From NCBI RefSeq assembly GCF_949628265.1, contig NC_088788.1, positions 31,482,335-31,546,334 on the forward strand: a stretch of DNA of 64,000 nt, written 5' to 3'. This DNA is from Cloeon dipterum (Eukaryota > Arthropoda > Insecta > Ephemeroptera > Baetidae). The notes beneath the pieces are model-generated. The model saw only the letters and a program-made list of their open reading frames with translations, had not been told where the DNA came from and searched no databases. Shown piece after piece: positions 14,590 to 27,973 of this stretch (position 1 is the stretch's first letter; each line of letters begins with the position of its first letter). The position numbers and the translations under genes were made by a program.

Positions 14590-14608
14590 CTTCTTCTTCT
14601 TCTTCTTC
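14590..14608. repeat. (TTC)n microsatellite
   Basis: About six TTC units at the left edge of a GC-rich island. Confidence 0.9.
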
Positions 14609-17600
14609 AAGGAAGAGCCTCTCGTCTTGTGCTCTCATTCCGGTCTGATTGCAGCGACATTATGTTGGTCGTCTCGGACGAAATTTAATCTCTTGATACC
14701 CCCAATTAGCAGCGCGAGGGAAAATAATTAAATTAATTGCGCGGCGGCGGCAGGCACTGAAATATCAGCGTTTAATTGACGCTGCTATTTTAATTGAAGA
14801 TTAAGACGGTTTAAGTGTCAGGGTGCGGCGTGCACACGTATGGCGCGAGCGGGCGCGAGTATCCCTTGTGTTTGTTTGTTTGGCGCGCGGGTGGGTTGGC
14901 GGGCGGGTGGGTGAGCTGGCGGGCGGGCGGCGGACGAGAGCACAACTTTTCAAATGGCGCCCGCCACTGCTCTCGCGAGTAGCTTTACATTACGGTGTTT
15001 CGAGCCTTTGATCCGAGGCTATTCCGACTGTAATCCGCCTTCAGCCCCCAATTACTGCTAAGTGCTTTTCCACCCCCTCGCCTCCCGCCCACCCCGCCCG
15101 CCCAGTCGCCTCATCTCTCGGTACACTTCAGTCAATTTGCTCTCGCTGTCTCTCCCTCTCGCGAGTGCGCGCACGATTTTTATAACTATTGCTGCGCTTT
15201 TATATTTTTAAGCGACATTATATCTCTGATGCTATTGTAACCGAGTTCATACATACGCGTACGTGCAGCTACACTTCTCGTCGCATTATTATTTTTATTA
15301 TTATATCCAGCAGCGACTCTCTTGCGCGCGCGCTAGTTGCCGTGCGAGAGCCATCAATTGCGTTTTTATTTTGCTCTCTCTTTTATTGTGCGCTCTCTCT
15401 CTCTCTCTATCTCTCTCACTGCGAGTGTACATATGTGTATGATATAGTATTAGCCGAATGAGTGACGAGCGTGCGACGCGTGTGTGTCTCTTTTCACCCG
15501 CTCCCTTTGCGCCGCAGCCTCCTGCTCCACCGACAGGTGCACTCACCCTAATTGGGATGCAACTTTAATCGGCTCGTCTGGTACACCTTTTTAACACTTT
15601 CCAGGCGCACGCTACCTCTCCAGTTCGAACCGTAACCGTTACCAACAATAGTTGTAACAGTTGCATGTGCAATAACACTTATTTACTCATACATTAGCTT
15701 TTAAAAAGAAATAAATCTACAAGTTTAGCACTCTTTTGGACACACAAATTTTCCAAGTAAAAATGGAGCGCTTGTGGTGTTATTAATTAGACTTATTTTG
15801 TTATGCTACTTGTAATAAATAGATTTTTCTGTCGATTCAATAGAACATGAAAATATATTGAATAAAACCCCTTCATCGCCACATATTATGACATCTAAAT
15901 GTGACGGACAGTATTTAAAAATGAAAATATTCATAATTACAATGATGCGTAGCCACAACTAAATTTAATGATGTGGAAGAGTCATTATCTAGCTGAACGC
16001 CTTTCCGGGAAGTAAAAAAGCATTTCAATGTAAGTTTGAGCATTTCAATATGCCATATGTATATTATTAACTTTTTAACATCAATATTTCCAACAACTCA
16101 CCTGATAAAAAAATAAAAATTAATATCAACAGATTAAAAAAATACTATCTGCATAGTTAAAAAACTGGATTGGCTCTAATTTTATGCAAAACGTAACAAG
16201 CTCTAGTTATTTTTTGACGTTCAAGCGCTGTGCACACATCATATTCCATTCCCAGTGCTGGCTCGCTCGCTTGGGACGGTCGCAATTTGCGCGTGCATAT
16301 GATTAGCAGAAAATGACCTTCGGGAGGGTGCCCAGCCCAGTGGGGGGTGCGTGCCCTATCACTTATGGAGCCAATTTGCGGCCTGCGCGGCGCGCACACA
16401 CACTCTTGCACACCAGCACACACGTAAAGGAAGCTCCGGAGACAGCAGTTATTCCAGAGATAACTACACACACACACACACCCCGAGGAGACACGCGGGG
16501 ACGACGAGCGGAGGCATTCAGCCCAACCCCTAATGAGCACCGCGCGTTATCGACAGCCCGCACTAATTAATTGTCACCCCCTTTTCGACTCTCGTCTGCT
16601 GGCGGAGAACTTTAAAAGCGGCACTACTCTCTTGAAATTGAAAACTCCTAATTGGGACGTTAATTAAAGTCGAGCACAAGCAGAGAGGAAACTTTGCTTG
16701 CACTTCAATTTCTTCGCTTCGTTTTGGCGCAAACTGGAGAAAAGCTTTTTCACTGACAACTAGCAATCCTGTTAATCGTTTCATTTTCTGTTCGACTGCC
16801 TATTGCAACATCATTTATTTCCAAACATTTGTAAAAAAATGGCTTAAATGATCTGCAGTCCAGCAAGATTTGCTTGCATTAAATTTAATCATGGGGTTTC
16901 AGCTGAACTTGTTTTCTCTCCTTCGAAGGCATATTATATGTTTTTAAATAGCTCTGCCATTCCAAATTTAAATACGAGCCTCTTTGGTGGTGGCGGTGTT
17001 TCAAAAATCAACATTTTAAAACCCTGTGCTCTTAATACAGATTCGTTAGTTTAAATGGAAACAGGTTAGATTTAAATTATCTGTTTCACCATTTATTGTT
17101 TCAAAATAAACCAATAATGATTTATTTTTACATTCGCAGATAATGAATAATATTAAACAACGCCCACCTCACGTAATATTAGTATTCCCTTCAATAAATA
17201 TATCGCTAAAATAAATTTTTAATGAAAAGAAATCACATTATTTTATTGCTTGTAACTTACTATTTGTAACTCTACATAAGAGTCGTAAAATTATTTTGAA
17301 CACGTAACAAAACATAGATTTTGAAGCACACTACTAGGTACGAGAACAAGTATGGCCATGATTCGAGTCAATTTTCGCCCAGAATTACATTGGGAAGTTG
17401 CAGCACGAGTTGACTGCACAGCAGGAAAAACGCAGCGGACATGAATCTGACGCGGATGAGACAAAAAAGGATTTAATTTGATTAGCTCGTCATAATGCCT
17501 AACAAGCTTGTAGAGTTGTCGGCGGCGGCAGTAGAAGGCCTGGAGGGAGACGACAACAAAATGCTGATGATGGGGTCCTCGTGGAGCTGAAGAGGGCAGC

Positions 17601-17738
17601 TTCAAGTAGGCTGCATCCAATTAAAGTCGTACACCACTCAGTCTAATGAGACCCTCGTGTGCAAGACATATCATCATCAGCATCATCATTTCTGCTGTTG
17701 TGCGTGCACGCACATACATACACATCTGCTGGTGCACG

Positions 17739-17740
<2 letters not shown>

Positions 17741-17784
<44 letters not shown>
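17741..17784. repeat. (AC)n microsatellite
   Basis: 22 uninterrupted AC units. Confidence 0.98.
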
Positions 17785-17786
<2 letters not shown>

Positions 17787-20700
17787 AAGAGTAGGGCACG
17801 GAAGGGCAGGGACGTCTTCGGCGCAGAAGGAATTCCACGGAAATGGCAAGGGTAAATTCAGTAAATGGACATGCAGCCCTTCTATGGGTGGCTGTTGGTG
17901 AGAGGTCATTGATTTGACTGGATCTGCTAATTTTAAAACATTTCAGATAAGTGACAATTTTATGAAATGCAAAATTAACTATGGAAAAGTATCAAACAAA
18001 TAAAATAGATTTTTAATCCTTTTGATTCTTAGATTTTTTAAATTATATTATTCATTTTGATAGTTACGTAAAAACTATCTCTTAATCCTCAGTCATTTTT
18101 CAACAAGTAATTATTTATTTTATTGAAGATTAAAGCACTTTTACTAGAAATTTATTATTTTTCCTCATTTTCAGTTCATGTTTCTAGATCTTAACAAAAA
18201 CTCGCATTTCCACTACAATATTCATACATTTTTACTTTTTTAAATCCAGGCTAGAGAGTCGTTGTCTTCGACTGCGTGCCGTGCACTAATTAAATGTTAA
18301 TTGCGCAGAAAGCTAGGACGGAACGACACACGATCTGTTTCTTTCCCAACGATGCGAATGTTCTATATGCCACGTCTCGTTTGGTTTAATCAAGGCCTAA
18401 GCTAATTATTTCACGTGAAGAGTCACCAGGCAAGCTAACGAGCGCGGAGGGCTCCCTTGATTTGACTGCAACGCGCAAAAAGAGCACTGTCCTCGCGTGC
18501 GCTCCACACACGCAAAAACTTTTCTACCCCTCTCCTACACTTCAAAAGAGACTGAAATTTTGGCTTGCTGTGCTGCACTTTACTTTTGAAAACCAAGAGT
18601 TTTTATGAAACGCTTTCTCTGACTGTGATAGGCAGCCTCAAGGTGGCTTTCAGGGATGGACTTCAGTACTATGAAGGACCACCTTGGCCCCCGCACCAGG
18701 GTCTTGAATTGAAACGCTATATAGGAATAAATTCTCGATCGCATACTAGGAAGTGCCAAATATCAGAAAAGTAGCGTGTCAAAGCGCTTTGACATGACTT
18801 CAAAAATTCCGAACAGACTGACGAGTCAAACCAGCCCGCACTCAACCTATGCATAGCAAGTGCAATGCATTTATTTAGATTTGTGATAATGTTTCGATTA
18901 TTGTGATTAATAATTAATTATTGTTATAATAAAACCATGTTTATTGAATATGTCGGCCCAGAACCCAGCTATTATAATCCCGCGGATTTTCAATACCTTG
19001 CCTGTTAAAATAAAATTAATAGAAGAAGATCAAGAATTTCTAAAAGCTGTTAAAAGAATCGTGTACACCTACCAGTTTTATGGCATGGCAGATTTTTTCC
19101 TGTGACTTCGTACTGCAAGTTTAATTAGTCTATAGTTTTGTGTTATGCATAGTATAGGTTTTTACGTATTTTAATGAGTTGCCTCTGTAAATATTAACTC
19201 AAATAAAATAAAAATGCAAAACAGAAAAACTATTTTAATTTACAAAAATAAACTAGAACCCTTCGAATAGCTGAAATATTTTTTATTCCGTATAAGCTAA
19301 TAATTTTTAGGCTGTGCAAATATAACGGGCATTTTTGCAAGTAAGATTCAGAGCATTTTAGATGGTTTGGACCGTTTGGACAGCTGTTTTCTAATTTTAA
19401 GCTATATATGGTATAAAGGAAATTTGGCCCTTCGCATTCTTGAGTCTATGTCATCTAATAAAAACATTAATACACCAACAATGTATGGAACATTTAAAGT
19501 GGTTTTAAGGAAGAAGGCTTTAAATGTGATCTAGATTATTTATTTAGTTTTTAAAACCGTTTTTAGGTTGAGCTCAATCTAAAAAGTCTTAAAATTGTTC
19601 ATGTTGTACCGTGAAAGTTCATCAGGCTCTTAGAAGAAGTAATCATAAATTTTAATCGTGCTATCGCAACTTACCGTAAGCTCAACAAAAACTTAGAGCG
19701 TACAACTTTTTCTCACTTTTGAACTTTTAAAATTTTCACAAATCTTTATTGTAACATAATTTTTTTTAGAATTAAGATAACATGCATGATAATGACTGCG
19801 GCAAGCAAATTGTGAGGTGCTCGTTGCAATTATGACAATTATAAGCGTAATTATCTTCCACGTTAGATCCAAAGGGAAAAAATATAATTGAAATTAAACG
19901 AGCACACATGTGGCGCATGTCGCACGCATTTCTGGCGAGAGGGTGGTTGCCAATTAGGTGCACCACCAGCCTGTGCGTCAAAGGGGCTGGCAAATTACAG
20001 GCTGCTTGTATGTATGTTCGTATGTGCGCGCGCGGATAATTCACAAGCGGAGGCACACGCAGATATTGCGGCCGCGAATTCTGCTGACTGAGACCCAAAA
20101 TAGATGGGGGGACGACGACGGCAGCGCGCTGAGCGCGTGTAATAACCGTCTCTTTGGATGCGTGTCTCGTCAGGCTAATGGCATTTTATATTAATTTGGT
20201 TAGTGTCGCATGCTGGCCTCCGAGAGCCGACATGATTGGGAAGATTGGAGCAAGGGAATCTACCGATGCATGATCGATATTTAAGAGGGTAATTGGCTTA
20301 GTATATGTATGTATGTGTCTTGTGTAAAAGAACTCGCAGAAAATGATCTCCCAGCTCCATGGTGACCGAAAGTTAAAGCTAAATCAAATAAATTTCAAAC
20401 AATAAATCGTTAAAATAAATTTTGAATTACTCCATACTATGAGTTGTATTTAAAGAAAAACGTCATTCTAACTTAAACCTACTTATTGCAAAAAAGCTCT
20501 TATTCTTGAGAGGCAAATGAATAACAAGACTTCATCCTCATGGATTTCAGTGTCATTTAATTAAAGTCGGCGAATCCAGTCGGCATCTCGTATTCTCTGC
20601 ACAGTTTCTATGTCCACTATTCAGTAATTTACTGCCAACTGTTTCAGTTCTACAGACCACATCAGCTTTGATATCTAAATCCTGTCGTTTATTGACTTCC

Positions 20701-21499
20701 CTTTTGCTGATTTTAAATAAAGTTAAAAATTAAGTTGCAGCAGAGCAAGAGCCCCGAATTAAAGCCTATTATTTCTTTTAAATAAATGGTCTAGCATATA
20801 AGTTACGTAGCAATATTTTTTATAGTAAAACAAGAGATATTACACTTACATGCATTCAGCATTGATTCGTGGAAAATTGCTAATCGCGTATTACATCACA
20901 GAACTCTCCCTAATATTTATGGATATCTTGGAGTTTGAAAATTTAGATTTTTTAATTTTAATAATTTTCTTTTTTTATGGGAGATGGGAGACGTTCATAC
21001 TATAAATTAATTCAAATCTGAAGCTATCAACTTTAAGTTACCCTCATTTCATTTTAACAAACAATTATCTTAAAGCAGGTGTTTGTCGAAGGGAATAAAA
21101 ATGATTTTATAGAACGAAAGTATGTCGAGTTCTAGTATCTCTAGATTGTTAATTTCCGTTTTGTTCATCTCAATATGTAGCTGACAAAATTACATAAAAA
21201 ACTATAGTGCAATTTTGCAGTTCTATTTTGATGCAACATCAGAGGTTAGAGTCTACACGAGGAGTTAAAAAAAAATTGATTCAAACTGTGCCAGCCAGCC
21301 TCCAAAGCATTGTTTGCGGGGTTTGCGGAAAGAGGTGCAGGTGAGCCTGTGTGCCGAATTGCTGATCGCGGACGAGGGCGGCGACAGCGAACGGCCACAA
21401 TTTAATTGCGCGCGCTCTGCGGCGCGGCGGGCGATTAGAGACGTGTCGTGGCCAAATTGTTGTGTTATTGCCAGCCACCGGAGCAAGTAGATAGTGCCG

Positions 21500-21506
21500 G
21501 AGAGAG

Positions 21507-21563
<57 letters not shown>
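21500..21563. repeat. (GA)n microsatellite
   Basis: About 64 bp of GA units with one GC interruption near the start. GAGAG runs of this type can bind GAGA-factor-like proteins in insects. Confidence 0.98.
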
Positions 21564-21567
<4 letters not shown>

Positions 21568-22462
21568 GTTGTTAAGGTTTTATCGCGGCACAGCCACCCC
21601 CGGCCGCCCGGCAGCCCGCAACACCAATCAACGGCGTGCACAGCTCGTTAGTCGCGGATTACACGGCCACGTGATGCGAATGGTAAACTTTCTTTGACTT
21701 CTTCGTCCGTCGTAGTAGTGCCGTGTTCCAAATAAATGACGCCGACACACCAATTTGTCGCCGACACGCCGCCGTCGGCAGAATGGATGATTAACGTGCC
21801 GCGCATTATCATTATTTTCTTCGCCCTACTCTCCTGCGCGCACGCCTTCCCTCTCTCTCTCTCTATTTAATTTCGCAATTATTATTTGCCGCCTTTTGTG
21901 ATCGCGCCTGGTGGTGCGGTTACTTCATTAAGACTCTCTTCATCGCAAGTTTGAATTTCGCCCGCAACTTTGACTCTCTGCCCGCACGGCTCCAGCACAC
22001 ACGCCTAACCTAGCCAACCTTCCAGTCATCTTGCGGCAGTTTCAGCCTCATCTCGTAGGTGCAATGCAGTGATTTGAAAGGTCTTTGTCACGAAGACAAA
22101 ACTGATGAGAACAAATCACTTCAATTGTTCCGGCTTATCTTAAAGATTTAAAGAAGCAATTAATTTAATTTGTTCGAAGCAACGGAAGGAAAAGGCTTGA
22201 AATGGAATTAAAGAATTTTGCAGTTTAGGATGGTTACATTCCTTTCAGGACGGATTTTTTCATGTCAAATATGGATAGAAATCCTATGACCCAGCTCATT
22301 AAAGGAAAATTGATTATAATTAAAATGAAAAACATTGCAATTAGATTCATTTTAAATTAAGATTATCTGAGTGTAACGAGTAATTGTAATCACTCGTTGA
22401 ATTTTCGTATGACTGTTATGTTTCGCCATTTAAGGGATATATTTGGAAATATTTGTAATTCG

Positions 22463-22696
22463 CTATTGAGAATGTTTGTGAGCCGGCAAGAGCAAATAAT
22501 GCTCAAGCCTGGCATTAGGAGTGCATGATGTCTGGCCGAGTGCAGCACGTAGCTCGTTGAAGGTGGAATGGCCACGACGGACCATGTCCACGAATGACGC
22601 ACGCTTTGATGCGGATCTGCGTACCTTTTGATTTGAACTGATGTTTAAAATAATTTTTGTGAGTATCTTCTTAATGTGAATTTGTTTCCAAATCAT
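22463..22696 (-). CDS. Possible small single-exon gene, 77 aa, unknown
   Basis: A 77-codon ORF begins with ATG (MIWKQIHIKKILTKI) and ends PAHKHSQ. Its second half (KRASFVDMVRRGHSTFNELR) is encoded by a locally GC-rich stretch inside AT-rich DNA, and a TATATAAA box sits about 50 bp upstream of the ATG. I recognise no domain. It could be a small gene, an exon of a larger gene, a pseudogene fragment or chance. The supporting points are the composition shift and the promoter-like spacing; nothing conserved is known to me. Confidence 0.22.
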   Translation of the reverse strand: MIWKQIHIKKILTKIILNISSNQKVRRSASKRASFVDMVRRGHSTFNELRAALGQTSCTPNARLEHYLLLPAHKHSQ

Positions 22697-22743
22697 TGTT
22701 ATTCCTTTTTGTGAATTGTGTATTTACTATGGCGAAATGTATG

Positions 22744-22751
22744 TTTATATA
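22744..22751 (-). promoter_or_regulatory. TATA-like box before the small ORF at 22.5 kb
   Basis: TATATAAA on the minus strand. A CCAAT-type motif lies about 80 bp further upstream, and the first ATG about 50 bp downstream. The spacing would fit a short-leader promoter, but such AT-rich matches are common here. Confidence 0.25.
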
Positions 22752-24155
22752 GGCAACCTGGCCGATAGGCTGTAGCGTGGACACGGTCCAGCTACTAAAC
22801 TTGTAATTATTGAAGGACGAACCAATAGGAAGTTAATACTCTAGTCGGATTTGTACGAAGATGATATTAGCTCCGTTGAAGATCGTCGATTGAAGACCAA
22901 ATTGTATATTTGTTGAGTATGATTGTAAATGACTAACCGTGAACTGAAATTTATGATTTAATTGCCACTCGTAATTTAGAATTAAATCTGACGGTTTTTT
23001 AATTGATTTTAAACAACATAATCAGTTTATTTCTACTCTCGCCCCAACGAAACTTCTATTCGTGACATGAGGAATAACAATTATTAGGCGAAGCATAGTC
23101 TGACAGTAATCAATTGTGTTGACCAGGTCAAAAATGTATTTCCTAATGTTAATAAATTTAGCACGCTAGGCTGCGTAAAAAAATTATATTTCATGCCTTC
23201 GCCTTTCCATGGTTTTGAGTCTTTATTTCTAATGAAAGAAAATGCAGCATTTCATGAAAGCATCCTGAAAGTATTAATAGGCTTTGTTTCTGTCTTTTAA
23301 AAAAGAGTTGGTAATTTTTTTTTAAGAAATTAACACAAAAAAGGAAAATGATTTTTTTAAATCATTAATTGGAATTTTTATTTATTGTAAATATATGTAC
23401 ATAGGGATAAGTTACAGAATTCATTTAGAAGTGTTTTGGATTCCGATTTTAACTAATCCGAAGCCTCATAATAAACATGGCTAAGGAAAACCCCTATACC
23501 CCGTCGTCCACTCACCACATGCACGTTAGGGTTACTCGAAAAAATGTTTCCATGAGCTTGGATATGTAGCTCCTGGCGGTGTTTCCCATCAATCATTTTG
23601 CTCTCTCTTCCTCCACACCTAAAAAGATCATTCTCCTCTTGATCTCATTGCTTAATATTTTTAATTCTTTCATTTTTTAATGAAATTCTATAGTTTCCAA
23701 TTTAATCTGTAAATGTTTTACCTTTGTAAATTAAACCACTGGTCTCCGGTCAGGTTAAAAAGGGAGTTGTATAGCTTCAATTTTAAACTGTCGCCTAGCG
23801 AGTAAGAAAAATCTGAAATAAACGACGGTATGCATTCCGTGCTACCGCAGCGCCATGCAGGTTGCATAAGCCAGCAACTATCACTCGCCGCGGGCCAGTG
23901 CGAATCAAGAGACGCGCGCGATTCGATGGATGTGTCGCAATCACGTTTGTCGGCAAATGAGCAGGATCAAGGAAACGGCTGCAGATTATCCGGACGATGA
24001 AATATTAAGAGGCGCATCAGTCGTCAGCAAATATGACCCGGGAATCAAATATTTGGCCTGGCAAACACATTCATCGGCTGGGTGCGTGCGTACATATCAA
24101 GTAGCACAAAGGCGGCTGCGAGGCACAAAGCTTGCTTAGGTGGGTATTTGCAGTG

Positions 24156-24173
24156 AAGAGAGAGAGGGAGAGG

Positions 24174-24255
<82 letters not shown>
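24156..24255. repeat. (GA)n microsatellite, longest in the window
   Basis: About 100 bp. It begins with imperfect GAGAGG and GAGTGA units and becomes a pure GA array. The pure part suggests recent slippage expansion. Confidence 0.98.
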
Positions 24256-24259
<4 letters not shown>

Positions 24260-25138
24260 CACTCGCTCGCTCATCACCCATCCAGCGGCTGACATTTGTC
24301 ATTCTCTTTAACTTCGGGAGCACTTAGTTGTTGCTTTTAGCTACAGAGCAGAGGTAATCATCGCTGCCTTTTTGTTGCCCCCTGTTAAAACATTGTGTCT
24401 GTCGACGGGACAGAGTGCTGAGCTGTAAAGAGAACAAGGCAGTCGAGTGGATGGCACGAGTTCACCTCATCATCCACGCCGCTCACCCGGCCGGCTGGCC
24501 GATCAAAAATTAATGCCGTGACTTGAATTACGCGAATTAACCCAGCAGGCCGCCACTCGATTGGCTTCGGCGCAAAAAGTCCGCTACTTTGATTGGATCA
24601 GAAGAGCGAGTTGAGACGCTCACTGCCTGCTGTTTACGATATTATTCGATCACGGTTAATGTTGGATTAAGGTTGTTAACTCCTCTAAATACTCTACTCG
24701 CCGTCAGGATTTTGCTATTAGATTTGCCAATATCTTGTGTGGCACCAACCTAGCTAAAATTGAAGTTTGAAATTTATTCAACAAACCGGTTTTGTTAATT
24801 TCTCATGATTTTTTTCTCAATTAAAATACTGAGAGTTTAATCAATGCAATATTTTCAATTTAAATAACTCGATTAGTTTCAGCATGCCTTCTATCCAATT
24901 CAAAATAATTATTTTTATTTCACGAAACGAATCGCAAATATTTTACAGATGATTTTGGGAAACGTCTAAACATACAATTTTGAAATTCGATCGATATTAT
25001 ATATATGATTTAAAAAATAATAAGAAGAAAGGGTTCGCTATTTATTATTTCCATTAAATAGGGCCGTAAATGGCAATATCAACCAACAAAAATTCCATAA
25101 AAAGCATAACCACACAGTATTAGCTGCAGAGAATTTAA

Positions 25139-25172
25139 AATCAGCGATCGTTGAAAACGTCCAGCTTCACTC
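25139..25172 (+). repeat. Short dispersed repeat, copy A
   Basis: 34-bp segment matching 36777-36810 at 29 of 34 positions, with an identical 14-mer core CGTTGAAAACGTCC. The similarity fades outside. Probably a fragment of an interspersed element. Confidence 0.5.
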
Positions 25173-26774
25173 GTTGCTGAGTAAAAGCTAAAAGCCGAAA
25201 AGAGGACACGAGTGATGAAATATTGTCAATATAATCGCCCTCCCTTTGATTTAACCTTTTGGCACTATTTAATTAGAAGATAAATTCCATTTTTAACAAC
25301 GCAAATTTTAATTTTTTTAAATAGCCATCTTCCCCGAGATGCGGTTGTGTGGTTTGGAATAAAATAGCATAGCCGCAACCATTAGTCCTCAACCGCAAAA
25401 CCGCAGCGCCATACCTTTTTCATGAATTATTGTAATACCTAAAACCACGGTTTGGTTTGGTATTAACCGCTTCTTCGTAAACTGTATTTACCTCACCACA
25501 ACACTTATTGTTAAAGTCGTGATTGCAATATTCTTATACCGTTAATCTCGTCTGGGGCAACGGACAGAGTTTATTATTAAGAGAATTTTACTTGAAACGG
25601 AATTACTATACACTCAGTTACGGGGTAAAAATCAAATAAATTTTTCAAATATAAAATTTCCTAGATGAACAATGGCTTTGTGAGTCAAAATATTTCCACA
25701 TATTTTTAACACCGTTTACAATTCAAAAATTGATTGGGCAAACAACGTTAAAAATAAGGGACCATGGAACTTGAGCATTAAAAAACGTTGGCATTTGATG
25801 GTGGTGGATAGGTAGAGTCAAAAATTTTAAAGCTGATATGGTTGAAAAAATTTCGCCCCATGTGGCAGCGTATTCTGTCACACGTTGGTAATGTAAATAA
25901 CATTAATAGATTTTTTTAATTCCTGTGTTATACGCTGGTTAATTGAAACAAAAATTCGTGGCTTTGAATTATTAAATGAACCATTTCGTTGGGCAGTAAA
26001 AAAGCAATATGTGTCGAGGATTTGTATTTTCACTTCTATACATTTTGTTGCATGGAAAAACGTTTGACGAGACTTTTGACTAATTATTTTCCACTGAAAA
26101 ATTTTGCTGTCTGCTACTAGTCCTAAAGATCATATTATCCGTTTGCCGCGTGACATCAATCATGCATGGTGAACGTCTTGCTGCCGAGCAACCCCATCTT
26201 CCAAGACACGACTAATCCAACAACCAAGCAGGCTGTTGAGCCGCTTAAAATAGTAATCCGATAAATAAATAAAACGGCGGCACGTCTTCATAATTAGCAG
26301 CACTTAATCACTGCCGAGGAAAAGTAAGTGCAAGCAGTATAATCTGGCCGATCTTCATCTTTACAACGTCCCTCTTGTCCTCCCCAGTTCCGTGCGTGTG
26401 TATTTATCGGCAGAAATCTTAACTAGCGCAGTGGCCAGTGCGAGAAAGCGAGGATTAAGCAGAAACAAAAAAGCGGCCGAGTCATCAATTTTCACCGAGC
26501 GCAGGCAGGCAGGCAGGAGACGCGCGCGCGAGGGAAAAGCTCCTCGACTCGCCTGTGCGCGGCGCACATTGGCCACCACCGCCGGAATAAAGTGTCCATT
26601 AGTTTATTCCTTTTAACACCTCGTTTACACTCGCTGCAGACATCAGAAAGAGGATTTTCTTGGAGCTCTCTGTGATTACGCCGGCGGGGCAAAAGCGCCG
26701 GAAAGAGCTGGCCGGCGATGAAAGTAAGCCCCTGACGCGTTTAAGGAACGATTTGCCGCCTGCCTCGTTCGCTT

Positions 26775-26775
<1 letters not shown>

Positions 26776-26811
<36 letters not shown>
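26776..26811. repeat. (CT)n microsatellite
   Basis: About 18 CT units inside a GC-rich island. Confidence 0.97.
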
Positions 26812-26812
<1 letters not shown>

Positions 26813-27538
26813 GCTGCCAGCGCGTTTCTTTTGATGAAAGATTAAAAATATGCGAGATAAAGGTGAGCAAAGTGACGCCGCGTAATCCCCAGAAATCGGA
26901 TGGCAATTTTCTCAGCCGACAGATATGCTCTCGTTGGTCTTGTGGCTACAAATGGCCAGGAGCGAAATTTCTTTTTCTTCGCTTGTTATCAGGAAACTTT
27001 GGTAAATCCATGATCTGAGACGAAGATATCAACCAATAGTGGTAAATAATGGACTAAGTTTTTTGTGACTGATTTTTATTTACCGCATATACCTTTCAGC
27101 ACTACCAAATATCAGGGATGACGTGAGTTTTGTACGATTGACTATATTTTAAGCTTGCGGTCATCACGGCCCCCTCAAGTAAAAACAATTTCTACAATTT
27201 CAAGTTAATTTTTCTAAAAAATTTTAAGGTTTCTAAAATCTAGTAAAAAAACACATATTTTCTCATGTGAGATTTTTGTTAAATTTAAAAATACCGGTGG
27301 AATTATCAGCCCAAAAATATTATAATGTCCTTATTTTTTCGAGTAAACTAAACAGTCAGTTTGACAGTGTAATTTAATTATTTTTATTTTTGGGGAAAAA
27401 GCAAATGCTGCAACTGCGTCGCAGTTTTCAATGGAATCAGTTCTTTCTAATTAAAAAAAAATTCAGACCACTTTAAACAGGTATTATTAAACATAATACG
27501 TAAATTAACAAAGTAACACATTTTTTTCGTCTCAATTT

Positions 27539-27973
27539 GACCAGTTGCGTAAACCCTGAGTGTTCGAAGCCACAAACAGATGGCGCAACAATAGCCTTTC
27601 TTAAAAAATTTAGTTTTAAGGCACTTCCGCTGTGATTTCAGACTCAATCTAGCTACCGTGCATTCGTAATTAAATATGCTTTCTTTTGACGTGATGAAAA
27701 CCAAAATCGGTTCAGCCAATCCCGTAGAATCGTGAAAAACTATTTTATGAAATAAAAAATATTTTCCAACGTTTCTACGGCGAATAGCTGAACCGATTTT
27801 TATTTTCAGCACGTCATAAAAAGCAAATTAATTGAAAAATGCAAGATAGCTCGATTGAGACTGAAATCGCAGCGGAAATGCCTTAAAACTGCTTAAAACA
27901 AAATTTTTTTAAAAAAAGTCTGGTTGCGCCATCTATTGGCGGCTTTGAGCACTAAGGGTTTATGCAACTGGTC
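27539..27973. repeat. 435-bp imperfect inverted repeat (fold-back element)
   Basis: The left arm (27539 to about 27744) and right arm (about 27768 to 27973) are reverse complements with scattered mismatches and small indels. The outer ends are GACCAGTTGC and its complement. Shared internal blocks include AGATGGCGCAAC/ATAGATGGCGCAACC and AATCGGTTCAGC. The loop is only about 25 nt. No clear target-site duplication was seen. It could be a fold-back transposon or MITE-like element, or a source of hairpin RNA if transcribed. Confidence 0.75.

Larger units (their letters stand above)
13891..21499. other. No gene seen; AT-rich DNA with GC-richer islands
   Basis: Islands lie at about 14600-15660, 16240-16600, 18250-18560 and 19880-20170, again with TAATTA motifs nearby (for example 14700-14740, 16650-16670, 18285-18305). 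A 109-codon minus ORF at 17291-17620 has no recognisable features. Confidence 0.6.
21564..27538. other. Mostly gene-free; AT-rich DNA with islands
   Basis: GC-richer islands lie at about 21270-22060, 23860-24620 and 26150-26960. The candidate small ORF at 22463-22696 is the only coding suggestion. Around 25330-25490 are loosely self-complementary CCGCAACC/GGTTTGG motifs of unclear origin. Confidence 0.55.

Noticed and set aside
18717-18732. 16-mer CTATATAGGAATAAAT also present at 32706-32721
   Set aside because: AT-rich sequence makes such a match plausible by chance, and the flanks do not align.
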